From Planctomycetota bacterium (GTDB lineage: Bacteria; Planctomycetota; Planctomycetia; Planctomycetales; Planctomycetaceae): a stretch of DNA of 64,000 bases. The notes beneath the pieces are model-generated. The model did not search any database, was not told the DNA's origin, and worked only from the letters and a program-made list of their open reading frames with translations. The position numbers were made by a program, and so were the translations under genes. Below, one piece after another: positions 1-9,148 of this stretch. The stretch's first letter is position 1, and the number at the start of each line of letters is the position of its first letter. The stretch is taken from the NCBI GenBank assembly GCA_018242525.1, contig JAFEBS010000017.1, forward strand, positions 306,623 to 370,622. The letters are read 5' to 3'.

Positions 1-1049
1 ATTCGTGGTTCCGCGCAGCGAATGGTCAACCATTGGCTGAACAGCAGGTTGGTCGCGTCGTTTTCGGTCGCTGGGGCCAGGCCTCGAACGAGACTGAAGA
101 TGTCGTGGTCTGTCGCGTCGGTCCGGGATCGCTGGAGATCCATTGTCATGGCGGGGACGCGGCGGTTCGTCGCATTCTGGATCACTTGCGGCAGGCCGGC
201 TGCCTGACGTCCGACTGGCAAATGCAAATGTCGAGTGACGCCGGTTTGTTTGCCGGCGAGTGTGCCGAGGCGCTCAGCCGCGCCACGACTTGGCGTACTG
301 CAGAAATCCTGAATGAACAAGCGTGCGGGTTGCTGCGTACTGCACTCGATGCCCTGTGTCAGGAGGTACTTGCCGGAGCGATTCCCTCTGCGCTCTCACA
401 TGTCGAAGAGTTGTTGACCTGGGCCGAGTTTGGCAGGCACTTGTCGCAACCGTGGACGGTGGTCCTGACGGGGCGACCGAATGTGGGCAAGTCGAGTTTG
501 ATCAATGCACTGCTGGGATATGAACGGGCGATTGTCTTCGATCAGCCCGGGACAACGCGCGACGTAGTGACAGCAGAAACGGCGCTTGAAGGTTGGCCGG
601 TTCTGCTGGCTGATACCGCGGGATTGCGGGACACCACCGAGGAACTGGAGGCGGCCGGAATTGCGCTGGCTCGCGAACGGCTGAAAGTCGCCAACGCCCG
701 ACTGGTCCTTGTCGACATCAGCCAGCCAGCAACGTCTGAGGACCGGGAACTGCTGGCGGATTGGCCGGACGCAATTGTCATTGGCCACAAGTGTGACCTG
801 GGCGACCACTGGAATGACGAACTGCCGGCCGGCGCGATTCGGGCATCGTGTCTGACGGGTGAGGGGCTGGATCAGATTCGGCGGTCGCTGGTCAACACCC
901 TGGTCCCGCGCGTTCCGCCACCAGGAACGGCGATTCCGATCACACAGCGACAGGTCCAACTGCTCCGCCTGGTCCATTCCGGGCTACTTGCTGGGGATGT
1001 CGCGGCGACCCGGCAGGCCATCGAGCAGATCCTGGATTTCAGGCCGTAA
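1..1049 (+). CDS. MnmE/TrmE-like GTPase paralogue, 5' end outside window
   Basis: This is a TrmE-type G protein. The reading frame is open to the window edge (codons from base 3 encode SWFRAANGQPLAEQQ), so the N-terminus lies upstream. Visible are the end of the folate-binding-like N-terminal domain (EIHCHGG near base 140), a helical segment, and a G domain with Walker A GRPNVGKSS (about bases 471-497), switch TTRD, DTAGLRD and an HKCD element in the NKxD position. The protein stops at LDFRP and lacks the C-terminal CxGK motif that true MnmE needs for tRNA modification. A second copy at 52498-53919 has that motif. I infer a paralogue with a different or regulatory role. The stop overlaps the convergent gene by 11 bases. 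Confidence 0.85.
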   Translation, partial: SWFRAANGQPLAEQQVGRVVFGRWGQASNETEDVVVCRVGPGSLEIHCHGGDAAVRRILDHLRQAGCLTSDWQMQMSSDAGLFAGECAEALSRATTWRTAEILNEQACGLLRTALDALCQEVLAGAIPSALSHVEELLTWAEFGRHLSQPWTVVLTGRPNVGKSSLINALLGYERAIVFDQPGTTRDVVTAETALEGWPVLLADTAGLRDTTEELEAAGIALARERLKVANARLVLVDISQPATSEDRELLADWPDAIVIGHKCDLGDHWNDELPAGAIRASCLTGEGLDQIRRSLVNTLVPRVPPPGTAIPITQRQVQLLRLVHSGLLAGDVAATRQAIEQILDFRP

Positions 1050-1617
1050 GGACGTCTTCCAAAGTCCCATCGGGCAGCAGGCGGAATGCCGGCCCGACGT
1101 CCTGGGGCGGCCGTGAGTAAATCTTCAGGCAAACCAGATGGTCATCAACCAGGCCGCGCAACGTCACGAATGATCCGGCCGAACCATCGGTGGTTGTGCA
1201 AACATTCCAGCGGAACTCATCCAGCCGGGTGAATCCTTCTGCCAGGCGGCCGAAGTCGAATTCGAAGCTGATCAATCGTGCCTGACCATCTTCGCGCCCC
1301 CCGACGACTTCCGTGGATCCCAGATACAGACGGGCTTCCCAGCCTTCCGGCGACAGTTCGCATTGATAGCCGACGCGTGCCACCCCCGCCAACGGTTCAA
1401 ACAGCGCCGCCGTTTGCTGAACGAATGTATTGAGCCATTCCGGTCGACGGTCGCGATCCCTGCGATCCCGCTTGTGATTTTCCAACTGCTTGAGCAGATG
1501 ATGAACCAGCAAATGCGAGTGGGCCAAGGTGAAAACTCCGCTGCAGCCAATGATGTTGAATCCGAGTGACGTAGGTATCGGGTGGTCCCTGACCGAAGAC
1601 GCGTCGAAAAACCACAA
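1039..1617 (-). CDS. hypothetical protein
   Basis: This is an uncharacterised protein of up to 192 residues that I do not recognise. It has no signal peptide or membrane segment and no obvious catalytic motif. The composition is that of a soluble, slightly acidic protein with a mixed alpha/beta pattern (GYQCELSPEGWEARLYLGS, then LVDDHLVCLKIYSRPP). The start is uncertain: the open frame begins with TTG at 1617 and no early ATG is present. It converges on the MnmE-like gene with an 11-base overlap, and codon use looks like the neighbours, so I treat it as real. Confidence 0.55.
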   Translation of the reverse strand: MWFFDASSVRDHPIPTSLGFNIIGCSGVFTLAHSHLLVHHLLKQLENHKRDRRDRDRRPEWLNTFVQQTAALFEPLAGVARVGYQCELSPEGWEARLYLGSTEVVGGREDGQARLISFEFDFGRLAEGFTRLDEFRWNVCTTTDGSAGSFVTLRGLVDDHLVCLKIYSRPPQDVGPAFRLLPDGTLEDVLTA

Positions 1618-1987
1618 GGCGTCTCACATGTCAGAACTGATAAGCCAGTCACGCACTGCGTACTGCCGTCTCGGAACGTACCGACAGGGACGGTTCTGAC
1701 ACTCAAACATCCTGCGCCAGATCCGTCGGGAAATGTGAAGTTTTCCCAAACCAGAGACTCGGTTTGTAACTCTTACAGGATTCTTGACCAGATAGTGGCT
1801 CACTGGCGACGTTGGTCGATTTCGCAAATAGACGCAACATAAACCATTAAAACACGTTGTGGAAAATCGTTGGAACCGGCGACTTCTGCCGGTCTGAGGT
1901 TTGCTTTGATTTGGGAATCGTCGAGCTGTTTGGCATGGATGCCTGCAACCCGACCCCTTTCGATCTCCTGAACACTTCGGAATCAGC
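1618..1987. other. intergenic region between divergent genes, no gene seen
   Basis: About 370 bases lie between the divergent hypothetical gene and the exported peptidase. I see no convincing ORF, tRNA or strong hairpin. Promoters for both flanking genes should lie here, but none stands out by eye. Confidence 0.5.
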
Positions 1988-3004
1988 ATGGACGCTCTCT
2001 TCCGCAGCCTTCTTATCGTCGGCGCACTGTCCTCTCTGGGCGCTGGATATCGGACTCCCAACTTCGTCGTGACGGCACACAACGACGAGTTCGCCAAACA
2101 GGTGGGGGAAGCCGCCGAGGTTTACCGCAGGGAACTGGCCATTGAATGGACAGGCAAGGCTCTTCCCGGAAACTGGTCGACCCCCTGCCCGATTCACGTC
2201 AAGGTTGGCACGATGGGGGCCGGCGGAGCCACGACGTTCAATTTTCAGAGTGGCGAAGTTTACGGCTGGAAGATGGAAATCTTCGGCAGCGAAGAACGAA
2301 TTCTGGATTCGGTGCTGCCCCACGAAATCAATCATACGATTTTTGCCTGCCATTTCCGCCGACCTCTGCCCCGCTGGGCGGACGAAGGGGCGGCATCCCT
2401 GATCGAAAACGAATCCGAACGAATGCGGTTGCAGCACATTCACAACCAGGTGATGAACACAACTCGCAGGATTCCTTTGCAAACGTTGCTGGAAATGAAG
2501 AATTACCCCAGCGACAAGCAACAGGTCCTGACAATGTACGCGGAAGGTCATTCGCTGGCCGACTTCCTGATTCAGCGTAGTGACAAGGCCACCTATTTGA
2601 GATTCCTGCAACAGGCCCACGAGCAGGGCTGGAACGAAGCTCTGAAGAGCTTGTATCAGTTCGATAGTGTTGCAGCTCTGGAACGGGTCTGGGATCAGTG
2701 GGTGATGGCGGGCAGTCCCGCACTGAAGATTCCAGAGGGGACGCAAGTCGCGGACACGTCCCCACCGGCCAAAAGCCGATCGCTCCCGGTCACAAAGACG
2801 GATTCCAATCCCACAATTCGCGGCCAATCGCCTGGAAACTCCGCCCCACACATCCAGGGGCTCGATTTGCAACCGTCGTTCCCCGACCAGGAACTGCGAC
2901 TCGCCAACGATCTTCGCCTGAGTCGCAAGTCACTGGAGACTCCACTGCTGACCACCAAGACTCAGGGGACCGCCCGGATTTCCCGGCCTCTGACGGATCG
3001 GTGA
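1988..3004 (+). CDS. exported HExxH-type metallopeptidase (DUF1570-like)
   Basis: This is a probable secreted or periplasmic zinc peptidase. Residues 1-20 form a short hydrophobic leader. The core has HEINH at residues 112-116, matching the HExxH zinc-binding and catalytic signature, followed by WADEGAA around 130-136, whose glutamate fits the third zinc ligand of gluzincins. After residue about 240 the chain becomes Pro/Ser/Lys-rich and low in complexity, probably a flexible tail. The 338-residue length and the HExxH...DEG layout resemble the DUF1570/peptidase MA-like proteins common in planctomycetes. The ATG at 1988 is chosen because it opens the leader. The substrate is unknown. Confidence 0.7.
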   Translation: MDALFRSLLIVGALSSLGAGYRTPNFVVTAHNDEFAKQVGEAAEVYRRELAIEWTGKALPGNWSTPCPIHVKVGTMGAGGATTFNFQSGEVYGWKMEIFGSEERILDSVLPHEINHTIFACHFRRPLPRWADEGAASLIENESERMRLQHIHNQVMNTTRRIPLQTLLEMKNYPSDKQQVLTMYAEGHSLADFLIQRSDKATYLRFLQQAHEQGWNEALKSLYQFDSVAALERVWDQWVMAGSPALKIPEGTQVADTSPPAKSRSLPVTKTDSNPTIRGQSPGNSAPHIQGLDLQPSFPDQELRLANDLRLSRKSLETPLLTTKTQGTARISRPLTDR

Positions 3005-3014
3005 CGCAGTATGA

Positions 3015-3986
3015 TCACGTCACGGCCGCGCGGGATACTGCCTGACCGCGCGCAACAATCGCCGCATCAATTCGGGCAATCTGCTCCGCAGTCAATTGCC
3101 ACTGCATGGCGGCTGCGTTGTCGATGATCTGATCCGGCCGCTTGGCGCCGCACAGGGCGGATGTGATTCCCGGTCGTTGAATGGTCCAGTTCAGCACGAC
3201 TTGGGCGACGGTCGTTCCCGTTTCTTCGGCCAGCGGTCGCAATTGATCCAGAAAATCCTGGTTCCGATTCCATTCGTTACCGGCAAACATCGGATACTTG
3301 CGACGACCGTCCTTGGGATCGAACTGATAATCCCGGGGTAGCTTGCCTGCCAGTAATCCCTTCATCAGCGGCCAGTAGATCATGATCGAAACGCCATGTT
3401 CAATGCACCAGGGGAGCTGTGACGATTCAATCTCCCGCTGCAGCATATTGTAGTGGGGTTGATACGCCGAGATCGGGCAGACGGAATGGAACTCGACCAG
3501 TTGTTCGATCGTAAAGTTGGAAACGCCGACGCTGCGAATCTTGCCGCAGTCAAGCAGTCCCTTCAGCGCCACGGCAGACTCCACCAGTGGTGTCGCCGGA
3601 TCTGGCGCATGCAAGTAATGCAGGTCGATCCAGTCAGTGTTCAGGCGACGCAGGCTTTCGTCGCACTGTCGACGCAGGGTTTCGGGACGGGCATCCTTGC
3701 GTTGAACACGGTTCTCCCAATGAATGCCCCCCTTGGAGGCGATGACGATCTGGTCCCGCCGCGCACCAAGTGCGCGGGCGATCATCGCTTCACTTTCGCC
3801 CTCGTAGCCATAGCAATAAGCCGTATCGAAGAAGTTGATGCCATGATCGACGGCAGCCTGCAACGTCGCCAGGCTGTCCGCTTCCGAAACGTCGACGCTG
3901 GTCACCCCGGTGATTGGCCAGCATCCCATTGCAATGGGAGTGACCATAATCCCCGTGTGAGCAATCTCACGCCGGGCGAACGTCAT
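3015..3986 (-). CDS. aldo/keto reductase
   Basis: This is an NADPH-dependent oxidoreductase of the aldo/keto reductase superfamily, with the (beta/alpha)8 fold and a cytosolic location. At 323 residues it has the normal length. Tetrad candidates are Asp54 and Tyr59 (FDTAYCYG), Lys85 (ASKGG) and the histidine in LHYLHA near 122-126. The C-terminal cofactor region (GITSALCGAKRPDQI) is also typical. Its ATG overlaps the stop of the upstream ABC ATPase gene by four bases, which indicates translational coupling in one transcript. The physiological substrate cannot be inferred. It converges on the exported peptidase gene with a 10-base gap. Confidence 0.9.
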   Translation of the reverse strand: MTFARREIAHTGIMVTPIAMGCWPITGVTSVDVSEADSLATLQAAVDHGINFFDTAYCYGYEGESEAMIARALGARRDQIVIASKGGIHWENRVQRKDARPETLRRQCDESLRRLNTDWIDLHYLHAPDPATPLVESAVALKGLLDCGKIRSVGVSNFTIEQLVEFHSVCPISAYQPHYNMLQREIESSQLPWCIEHGVSIMIYWPLMKGLLAGKLPRDYQFDPKDGRRKYPMFAGNEWNRNQDFLDQLRPLAEETGTTVAQVVLNWTIQRPGITSALCGAKRPDQIIDNAAAMQWQLTAEQIARIDAAIVARGQAVSRAAVT

Positions 3987-4909
3987 TGCACCAGACCCTT
4001 GGTGAGCGACATGAAGGCGGTTTCCAGGTTGACGTCTTCTTCACGGAACAAGGTCAATTGAAAGCCATGTTCGATCAACAGCGTGGGCAATGAACTGTAG
4101 TCGAACGTGTCGGACTTCAATGTGCAGTCGATCGTCCCCTTGACGATTTCCACCTTGGAAACCAGGTCGCACTTCTCGAGCAACTGGGCGGCCTTTTCCT
4201 TGTTTTCCTTCACACGGATCTGCAGCATGATCTGCTGGCGGGCCTTGCGCATGACCTCATCGACATATCCGTCGACAATCAGATTCCCCTTTTCGATCAT
4301 GCCGACCCGGGTACAGACATCCGCCAGTTCGGGCAGGATGTGGCTGGAGACAATCACCGTTTTTTTCAGCTCACCCAGCTTCTTCAGCAGGTTGCGGATT
4401 TCGATGCGGGCGCGCGGGTCCAACCCGCTGGCAGGTTCGTCCAGCAACAGCACCTGCGGTTCGTGAAGCAGAGTCCGTGCGAGACCGATCCGCTGTGTTT
4501 GCCCGCGGGACAACTGGTTGACCATCGCATCGCGTTTAAAGGCCATGTCGACCAGGTCCAGCTTGTCTTCGCAGACCTTCCGTCGGCCGGGGCCGTTGAT
4601 CCGGTAGGCGGCCGCAAAGAATTCCAGGTATTCGATGACGGTCATGTCATCATAAACGCCGAAGAAGTCGGGCATGTAGCCGACCAGCCGACGGATGTCA
4701 CGCTGATTGGTATAGATGGATTTCCCACAGACGTAGGCTTCGCCATAATCCGGGTTCAGCAATGTGGCGATCATTCGCATGGTCGTTGTCTTGCCCGAAC
4801 CGTTGGGGCCGATGAATCCGAACACATCGCCCTCCTTCAACGAAAGATTGATCTCGTTGACGGCGATCAGGTGCCCGTAGCGTTTGGTCAGTTGTCGGGT
4901 TTCGATCAT
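3983..4909 (-). CDS. ABC transporter ATP-binding protein
   Basis: This is the ATPase subunit of an ABC-2-type exporter. Walker A GPNGSGKTT is at residues 34-42, the signature LSRGQ at 133-137, Walker B LLLDEP near 154-159, the D-loop SGLDPRAR follows, and the switch histidine is in SSHIL. The roughly 90-residue C-terminal extension is common in exporter ATPases of the gliding/GldA-like and bacitracin-resistance type. The large exported membrane protein at 5037 is immediately upstream on the same strand and may be its partner. The start is the ATG at 4909. It resembles the ATPase at 41528 (same PDFFGVY motif), so the two are paralogues. Confidence 0.9.
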   Translation of the reverse strand: MIETRQLTKRYGHLIAVNEINLSLKEGDVFGFIGPNGSGKTTTMRMIATLLNPDYGEAYVCGKSIYTNQRDIRRLVGYMPDFFGVYDDMTVIEYLEFFAAAYRINGPGRRKVCEDKLDLVDMAFKRDAMVNQLSRGQTQRIGLARTLLHEPQVLLLDEPASGLDPRARIEIRNLLKKLGELKKTVIVSSHILPELADVCTRVGMIEKGNLIVDGYVDEVMRKARQQIMLQIRVKENKEKAAQLLEKCDLVSKVEIVKGTIDCTLKSDTFDYSSLPTLLIEHGFQLTLFREEDVNLETAFMSLTKGLVQ

Positions 4910-4947
4910 GATGGAACCGGCGCACGTCCGTTAGCAGCCCGCGAAAA

Positions 4948-5033
4948 AAGGGGTCTGACCCTCGTCGGGCATGGGGTTTTCCAGGTCAATCCATTGCCCT
5001 CCAAAGGGTCAGACCCCTTCTTCCACGGGCTGA
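4948..5033. repeat. intergenic inverted repeat of the GGTCTGACCC type
   Basis: A 15-base arm AAGGGGTCTGACCCT (4948-4962) is repeated in perfect inversion as AGGGTCAGACCCCTT (5005-5019). The 22 bases at 5012-5033 recur with three mismatches at 12830-12851, next to a transposase remnant. This suggests a small mobile or REP-like repeat. Confidence 0.7.
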
Positions 5034-5036
5034 GGT

Positions 5037-7343
5037 CTATTTATCGAGTCGTTGAAGGTCGCGTTTGATTTCGCTGCCAACCTTCGTCACAGGTAATACG
5101 AGGCGGACAAACGTGGATTCACGGTCTGGTGTCAATTCTGCTCCGTCCAGCTTGACGGTGGCGACGGACGCATTCAACCGCCCGAACAGCACGGCGCGGC
5201 CCAGTTTCAACAGGTGGGACAGATCCTCGGCTTCCAGCATCCGATTCGTCAGACCCGTGTACCTGGTGCCGCCGACTTCGTGGTGAAACGTCAGGATCCG
5301 CAGGATGTCGGCGGGATCTCGGGACAGCGCGTCATAGGCGACGAACTGGCTGGCGACGTTGGACGCCTGCGAGCCTTCCCGCTGGGTGCCGGTGGCCACC
5401 TTGCCTGTCAGGTACGCTCGCAATTCGCGGGGGAAAACGTTGGGCTGATCGACGCGCAGCAGATGTCCCGCTGCCAGGGGGATCATTTGTCCGTCATCAC
5501 GATTCTTCTTGTGGCGGTAGACGCGGTTTCCAAACGCCAGGAACCAGTCTTCGATCGGTCCCGGCAACCGGTGCTTCAGCGTCCCGGACAACTGACCAAC
5601 GCCGTTGCTTTGCAGATCGCATTCGACCAGGTCGCCACCCCCTGAGTGAATCTCGGTCACCAGCGGTTTTGACGACCACTGCAGCAGCGGCAGTCCTTCC
5701 ACGGCGCGATCCGATGCCGTGGTGTTCGACGCTAGCTGGTAAGAGGCACTGCCAATTTGAGCCCGGGCTTCGCGGAGCATCCCGCCGAAGGATTTCTCGG
5801 GGATGCCGGACCAGGCAGATTGTTGCGATGTCCCCGCCGCAGCAGTCAGGTTGAGTTTGGATTCCACCGAAATGGAATGTCGTTCCGTAAGTGGACTGTA
5901 GACGTTTGTCCAGAGTCGCTGGTGGCAGGTGGTTGAATCGACATCATAGTTCACGATGTTCAACTGGTTGATCCGAAATGAATCCCCATTCCAGGCGTCA
6001 GCCACGTACAGGGAGACCACCACGCCGAAAACGGACCAGACTGGCAACGTGAGCCAGGTTGCTTGAGGACGCTGAAGAAGCCGATGCACAAGGACATAAT
6101 CCAGGGGCCCAATGATCAACAGGAATATGACCAGAAGCCCCATGACCAGCCACGGGGATGCACGCCGAACCTCACTAAAGTCTTCTTGAACGGCGTGCAA
6201 CTGGGTTGCCAGGTCGCTGATGCCCGTGGAACTCAATTGCAAGGTTCGAGTGGGACTGCCTGGAATCGCGCCTTCAGGCGATGCTTCCGCCAGTCGACGG
6301 GCCAGTGAGGGCAGTTCCGTCCACTTGCTGAGCGGAGGCCGGGTCATGTCCAGGGCCAGCAGAGTGACGGAGCCGATTCCCAGTGGAACCCGCGCCAGCA
6401 GTGCTTCATCGCGGCTCCCCGCCAGGACTTCACCATGCGTCAGTTTCAGGCTGGGAATGGGCATGCGCCCCGAAAATGGAATTCGGACGTTGCGGCCGGA
6501 ATAGAATTCCAGCTTGCCAAATTCACTGACGGTGACGGGTGTGTCGCCCAGCTTCACCGGCAGCCAGTCTGACAACGGCCGGATCACTTCGCGCGCCTGG
6601 GTGATGTCCGTGGGAAGTGTGATCAGCAGTCGTCCGCCACCCGAAACCCAGTCGCGCAGCGCGAGACTCTGTTCCGCCGACAGATGCGATTGCCCGGCGA
6701 TGACAAGCAAGCAGACCGAATCATACGATTTGGCGACCGTCGGAAGTTCAGCGACAGCGATGTCCGTCGACCGGAAATCCGCTCCCTGATCGGGCCCCGC
6801 TGGATTCTCAAATCCCCTGGGATGGCCGACAGTCACCACCAATCGAATACTGGGGTCCAATGGTAAGACAGGATGACGGGCCTGGGACCAGACTGTTTTG
6901 CCAGTCTCCGCGGAAATCAGGTCCACATCGATCCGGGAACCCAATTGGCCGACTTTGAAGTGCCCCCTCAAAGCCTGTCCGGGAACTGCTTTCGCGGGGG
7001 TCGAAAACTGGACGCGATGACCGTCCGGATCCGGTGCCGTGATACGAACGATGAATTCACCCAAATCCAACGAGTCCGTGTGGATGGCAACTTCCGTCCA
7101 GGCACCGACCAGATACGTTCCCCTCCACCCAATAACCAGCGGCGACTTTGGCAACGCTTCGATTTCAGTGTCAGCAGCGCTGGCCTGCGCGACCGCGAGT
7201 AAGACAAGCAGCAAGCTTGCGCCCAGAAATCGCAAACCGGGGAGTTTCCGTGGGGAAATGCGGATCCAAACTCGGGACGGTCTGTCTCGAATCTGCCCCT
7301 CCAACGAACATTCAGGCGAACCGCTCACCGAAACTCCGAGCAT
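5037..7343 (-). CDS. large exported membrane protein, probable ABC-system partner
   Basis: This protein of about 768 residues has an N-terminal hydrophobic leader (LGASLLLVLLAVAQASAA), a long beta-rich extracytoplasmic part, and two adjacent membrane helices in the middle (LLVIFLLIIGPLDYVLVHRL and the following segment). The LRDWVSGGGRLLITLP segment resembles the glutamine-amidotransferase-like fold seen in GldG/DUF4350 proteins. It lies upstream of the ABC ATPase at 3983 on the same strand, and I infer a shared envelope function. The open frame extends to a GTG at 7370. I prefer ATG 7343, although a start closer to the leader is possible. Specific function unknown. Confidence 0.65.
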   Translation of the reverse strand: MLGVSVSGSPECSLEGQIRDRPSRVWIRISPRKLPGLRFLGASLLLVLLAVAQASAADTEIEALPKSPLVIGWRGTYLVGAWTEVAIHTDSLDLGEFIVRITAPDPDGHRVQFSTPAKAVPGQALRGHFKVGQLGSRIDVDLISAETGKTVWSQARHPVLPLDPSIRLVVTVGHPRGFENPAGPDQGADFRSTDIAVAELPTVAKSYDSVCLLVIAGQSHLSAEQSLALRDWVSGGGRLLITLPTDITQAREVIRPLSDWLPVKLGDTPVTVSEFGKLEFYSGRNVRIPFSGRMPIPSLKLTHGEVLAGSRDEALLARVPLGIGSVTLLALDMTRPPLSKWTELPSLARRLAEASPEGAIPGSPTRTLQLSSTGISDLATQLHAVQEDFSEVRRASPWLVMGLLVIFLLIIGPLDYVLVHRLLQRPQATWLTLPVWSVFGVVVSLYVADAWNGDSFRINQLNIVNYDVDSTTCHQRLWTNVYSPLTERHSISVESKLNLTAAAGTSQQSAWSGIPEKSFGGMLREARAQIGSASYQLASNTTASDRAVEGLPLLQWSSKPLVTEIHSGGGDLVECDLQSNGVGQLSGTLKHRLPGPIEDWFLAFGNRVYRHKKNRDDGQMIPLAAGHLLRVDQPNVFPRELRAYLTGKVATGTQREGSQASNVASQFVAYDALSRDPADILRILTFHHEVGGTRYTGLTNRMLEAEDLSHLLKLGRAVLFGRLNASVATVKLDGAELTPDRESTFVRLVLPVTKVGSEIKRDLQRLDK

Positions 7344-7429
7344 CGTGTTGTGGCGCACAAAATGAGCCACGAACCTGTTCGCGGCAAGACGGGTATGATA
7401 CGCCAGAAATGCGAAAAGCGTGAGCGCTG

Positions 7430-7596
7430 GCTGACGGAATCAGGGCCATCGCCTTTTTCAAATTGGGAATCGGGTGCCACGGCAATGGAGTCCTCGACAT
7501 GGCCGTGCCGATTGTGAAATCGCACGGCCTTCCCGAAGACGGTAAGACCGTGGCACCCCAATTGGAAAAAGGCGATGGCCCTGCTGACGGAATCAG
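7430..7596. mobile_element. MITE-like hairpin element with flanking direct repeats
   Basis: Identical 14-base copies of GCTGACGGAATCAG (7430-7443 and 7583-7596) flank a segment of about 140 bases. Its ends are near-perfect inverted repeats: AGGGCCATCGCCTTTTTC on the left and its complement on the right, continuing with AATTGGG and GTGCCAC on both sides. An inner dyad (GGCCGTGC...GCACGGCC) completes a long foldback. No ORF lies inside. The structure fits a non-autonomous transposable element with a target duplication. Confidence 0.7.
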
Positions 7597-7606
7597 AAAG
7601 CCGGTC

Positions 7607-8329
7607 CTACGGGTTCGGACCGCTCAGTTTCAACAGCCTGTCCGCGAGTCGTTCGAAAACTTCGAGGGGAATCTGGTGTCCGCCGGAAAATGGGACGAAC
7701 TCGACCTTGGCCCCGCCTCCGACCAGCAGGTCGCGTAGCCATTCTGCGGCTGAAAACGGCAGGAGGGGATCTGCTGTGCCGTGACTCAGTAATACGTTGA
7801 GTCCGGAATGCCGGGGCGCTCTCTCGAGCCATTCCTGTTCATTCAACAAAGTCCCGGACATGGCCACCAGAGCGGCCACATTCTGATCCAGTTGAAGTAC
7901 CGTATCTGTTGCCAGCATGGCACCTTGCGAAAAACCACCCAGTACAAAACTTGAGATGGGAAGACTTGTCGTGTCGCGAATCAACCCCACGGTTTCCAGT
8001 AACAGTTCCCGTGATTCGACCAGACCATTCGGGCGATCCTGACGAAGATCCCGAAAACGTCCTGTAGCGGCCGCCAACTGCAGCTTGACCATGTCGATGT
8101 GCCACCACGCCCGGCCGCCAGGGACCCCGGATTCATCCAGTGACAATGGGGCTTCTGGGAAAATAAACTGAACCCGCGTCTGAAGTTCCGGAAATTGATC
8201 CAGCAGTTCTTCACCGATCGGAACCAAGTCGCCACCAGAGGCTCCAAACCCATGACAGAGCACCACCACTATTTGCGGAGTGGCGAGCGTTGGCGCTTCG
8301 ACAATCCGGCACTTGAGCCGACCAATCAT
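7607..8329 (-). CDS. alpha/beta hydrolase, carboxylesterase/phospholipase family
   Basis: This is a serine esterase of about 240 residues with the compact fold of the carboxylesterase 2 family. HGFGASG near residues 26-32 supplies the oxyanion-hole region. The nucleophile elbow GGFSQG places Ser at about 135, the acid is Asp at about 187 (HGTADPLLPF), and the base is His at about 218 (SGGHQIP). The order and spacing match the family. The open frame extends to a TTG at 8422, but the first ATG (8329) gives a protein starting just before the core strands, so I use it. No signal peptide is seen, so it is probably cytosolic. The ester substrate is unknown. Confidence 0.8.
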   Translation of the reverse strand: MIGRLKCRIVEAPTLATPQIVVVLCHGFGASGGDLVPIGEELLDQFPELQTRVQFIFPEAPLSLDESGVPGGRAWWHIDMVKLQLAAATGRFRDLRQDRPNGLVESRELLLETVGLIRDTTSLPISSFVLGGFSQGAMLATDTVLQLDQNVAALVAMSGTLLNEQEWLERAPRHSGLNVLLSHGTADPLLPFSAAEWLRDLLVGGGAKVEFVPFSGGHQIPLEVFERLADRLLKLSGPNP

Positions 8330-8623
8330 CTCGGTTCGGATTCGCAATCGATATCTCCCCGCTGAAAACACACAAGGTCTGTGATTTTCAGTGATTATGG
8401 ATTGGTGATCGAGGAATCGCAATCAGGGTTTTCTGCTCGGGATCGCCGCATCGACTCACTCAATACATGGAGATTACGCGCTTTTCAGCACTTTTTGATG
8501 CGTCTTCAACAGTTTCCACCGATAGAATTTGGAATTGGCGAGGTGATATTCGAGAGAACTCACTGCACTTGATTCCGCTACGCGATTTCCCACCTGTTCG
8601 TTGCCTGTTTGGAGGGACCTTCC

Positions 8624-8962
8624 ATGAACCGATCAGCGTCACGATTGCTTTGTGTCGGACTGATGTTCGCCATCCTGTTTGGATCGGTACCGGTTGCATC
8701 GGCCCGTTACAACTCGTCGGCCTTCCGTCGTTACATGCAGCAACAGCAAAAAGTCAATCAACAGATGATGCAGATGCAGCAGAAGGCCATGATGGCTCAG
8801 ATGGCTCAAATGGCCGCCATCGAAAAACGGCGGAAAGAAATGCAAGCGGCAGCATCCAAGGCGCGCCACGATAAAGAAGAGCAGCATCGGCAGGACATGA
8901 TCGCAAAACGCAAAGCTGCAAATGCTGCCAAGAGCACGGAAACTGCTGCAGAGAAGAAGTAG
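8624..8962 (+). CDS. small exported Gln/Met/Ala/Lys-rich protein
   Basis: This is a 112-residue protein with a clear signal peptide (MNRSASRLLCVGLMFAILFG, cleavage likely after the VASA segment). The mature part is strongly biased: Q/M-rich (QQQQKVNQQMMQMQQKAMMA), then Lys/Ala-rich with alternating charge, predicted as one long helix or coiled coil. There are no catalytic motifs and I do not recognise the family. The ATG at 8624 is preceded by GGAGGG about eight bases upstream, a good ribosome-binding site that decides this start over the in-frame TTG at 8609. It is probably envelope-associated. Confidence 0.7.
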   Translation: MNRSASRLLCVGLMFAILFGSVPVASARYNSSAFRRYMQQQQKVNQQMMQMQQKAMMAQMAQMAAIEKRRKEMQAAASKARHDKEEQHRQDMIAKRKAANAAKSTETAAEKK

Positions 8963-9148
8963 CCTGCTTTAATCGACAACTGCATAATGAGTTACGGAAT
9001 CCCTGGCTCGGATCGACAAACGTCGTCCGGGCCATTTTCATAGGCGGGCGGATCCTCACCGACGCCGGGAATCGACTTCTCTACAGGACGGGATTCGCGC
9101 AATCAGCCAGTTTGTCTATACCACGAATGTTCGGCAGAAACTGCCGCT

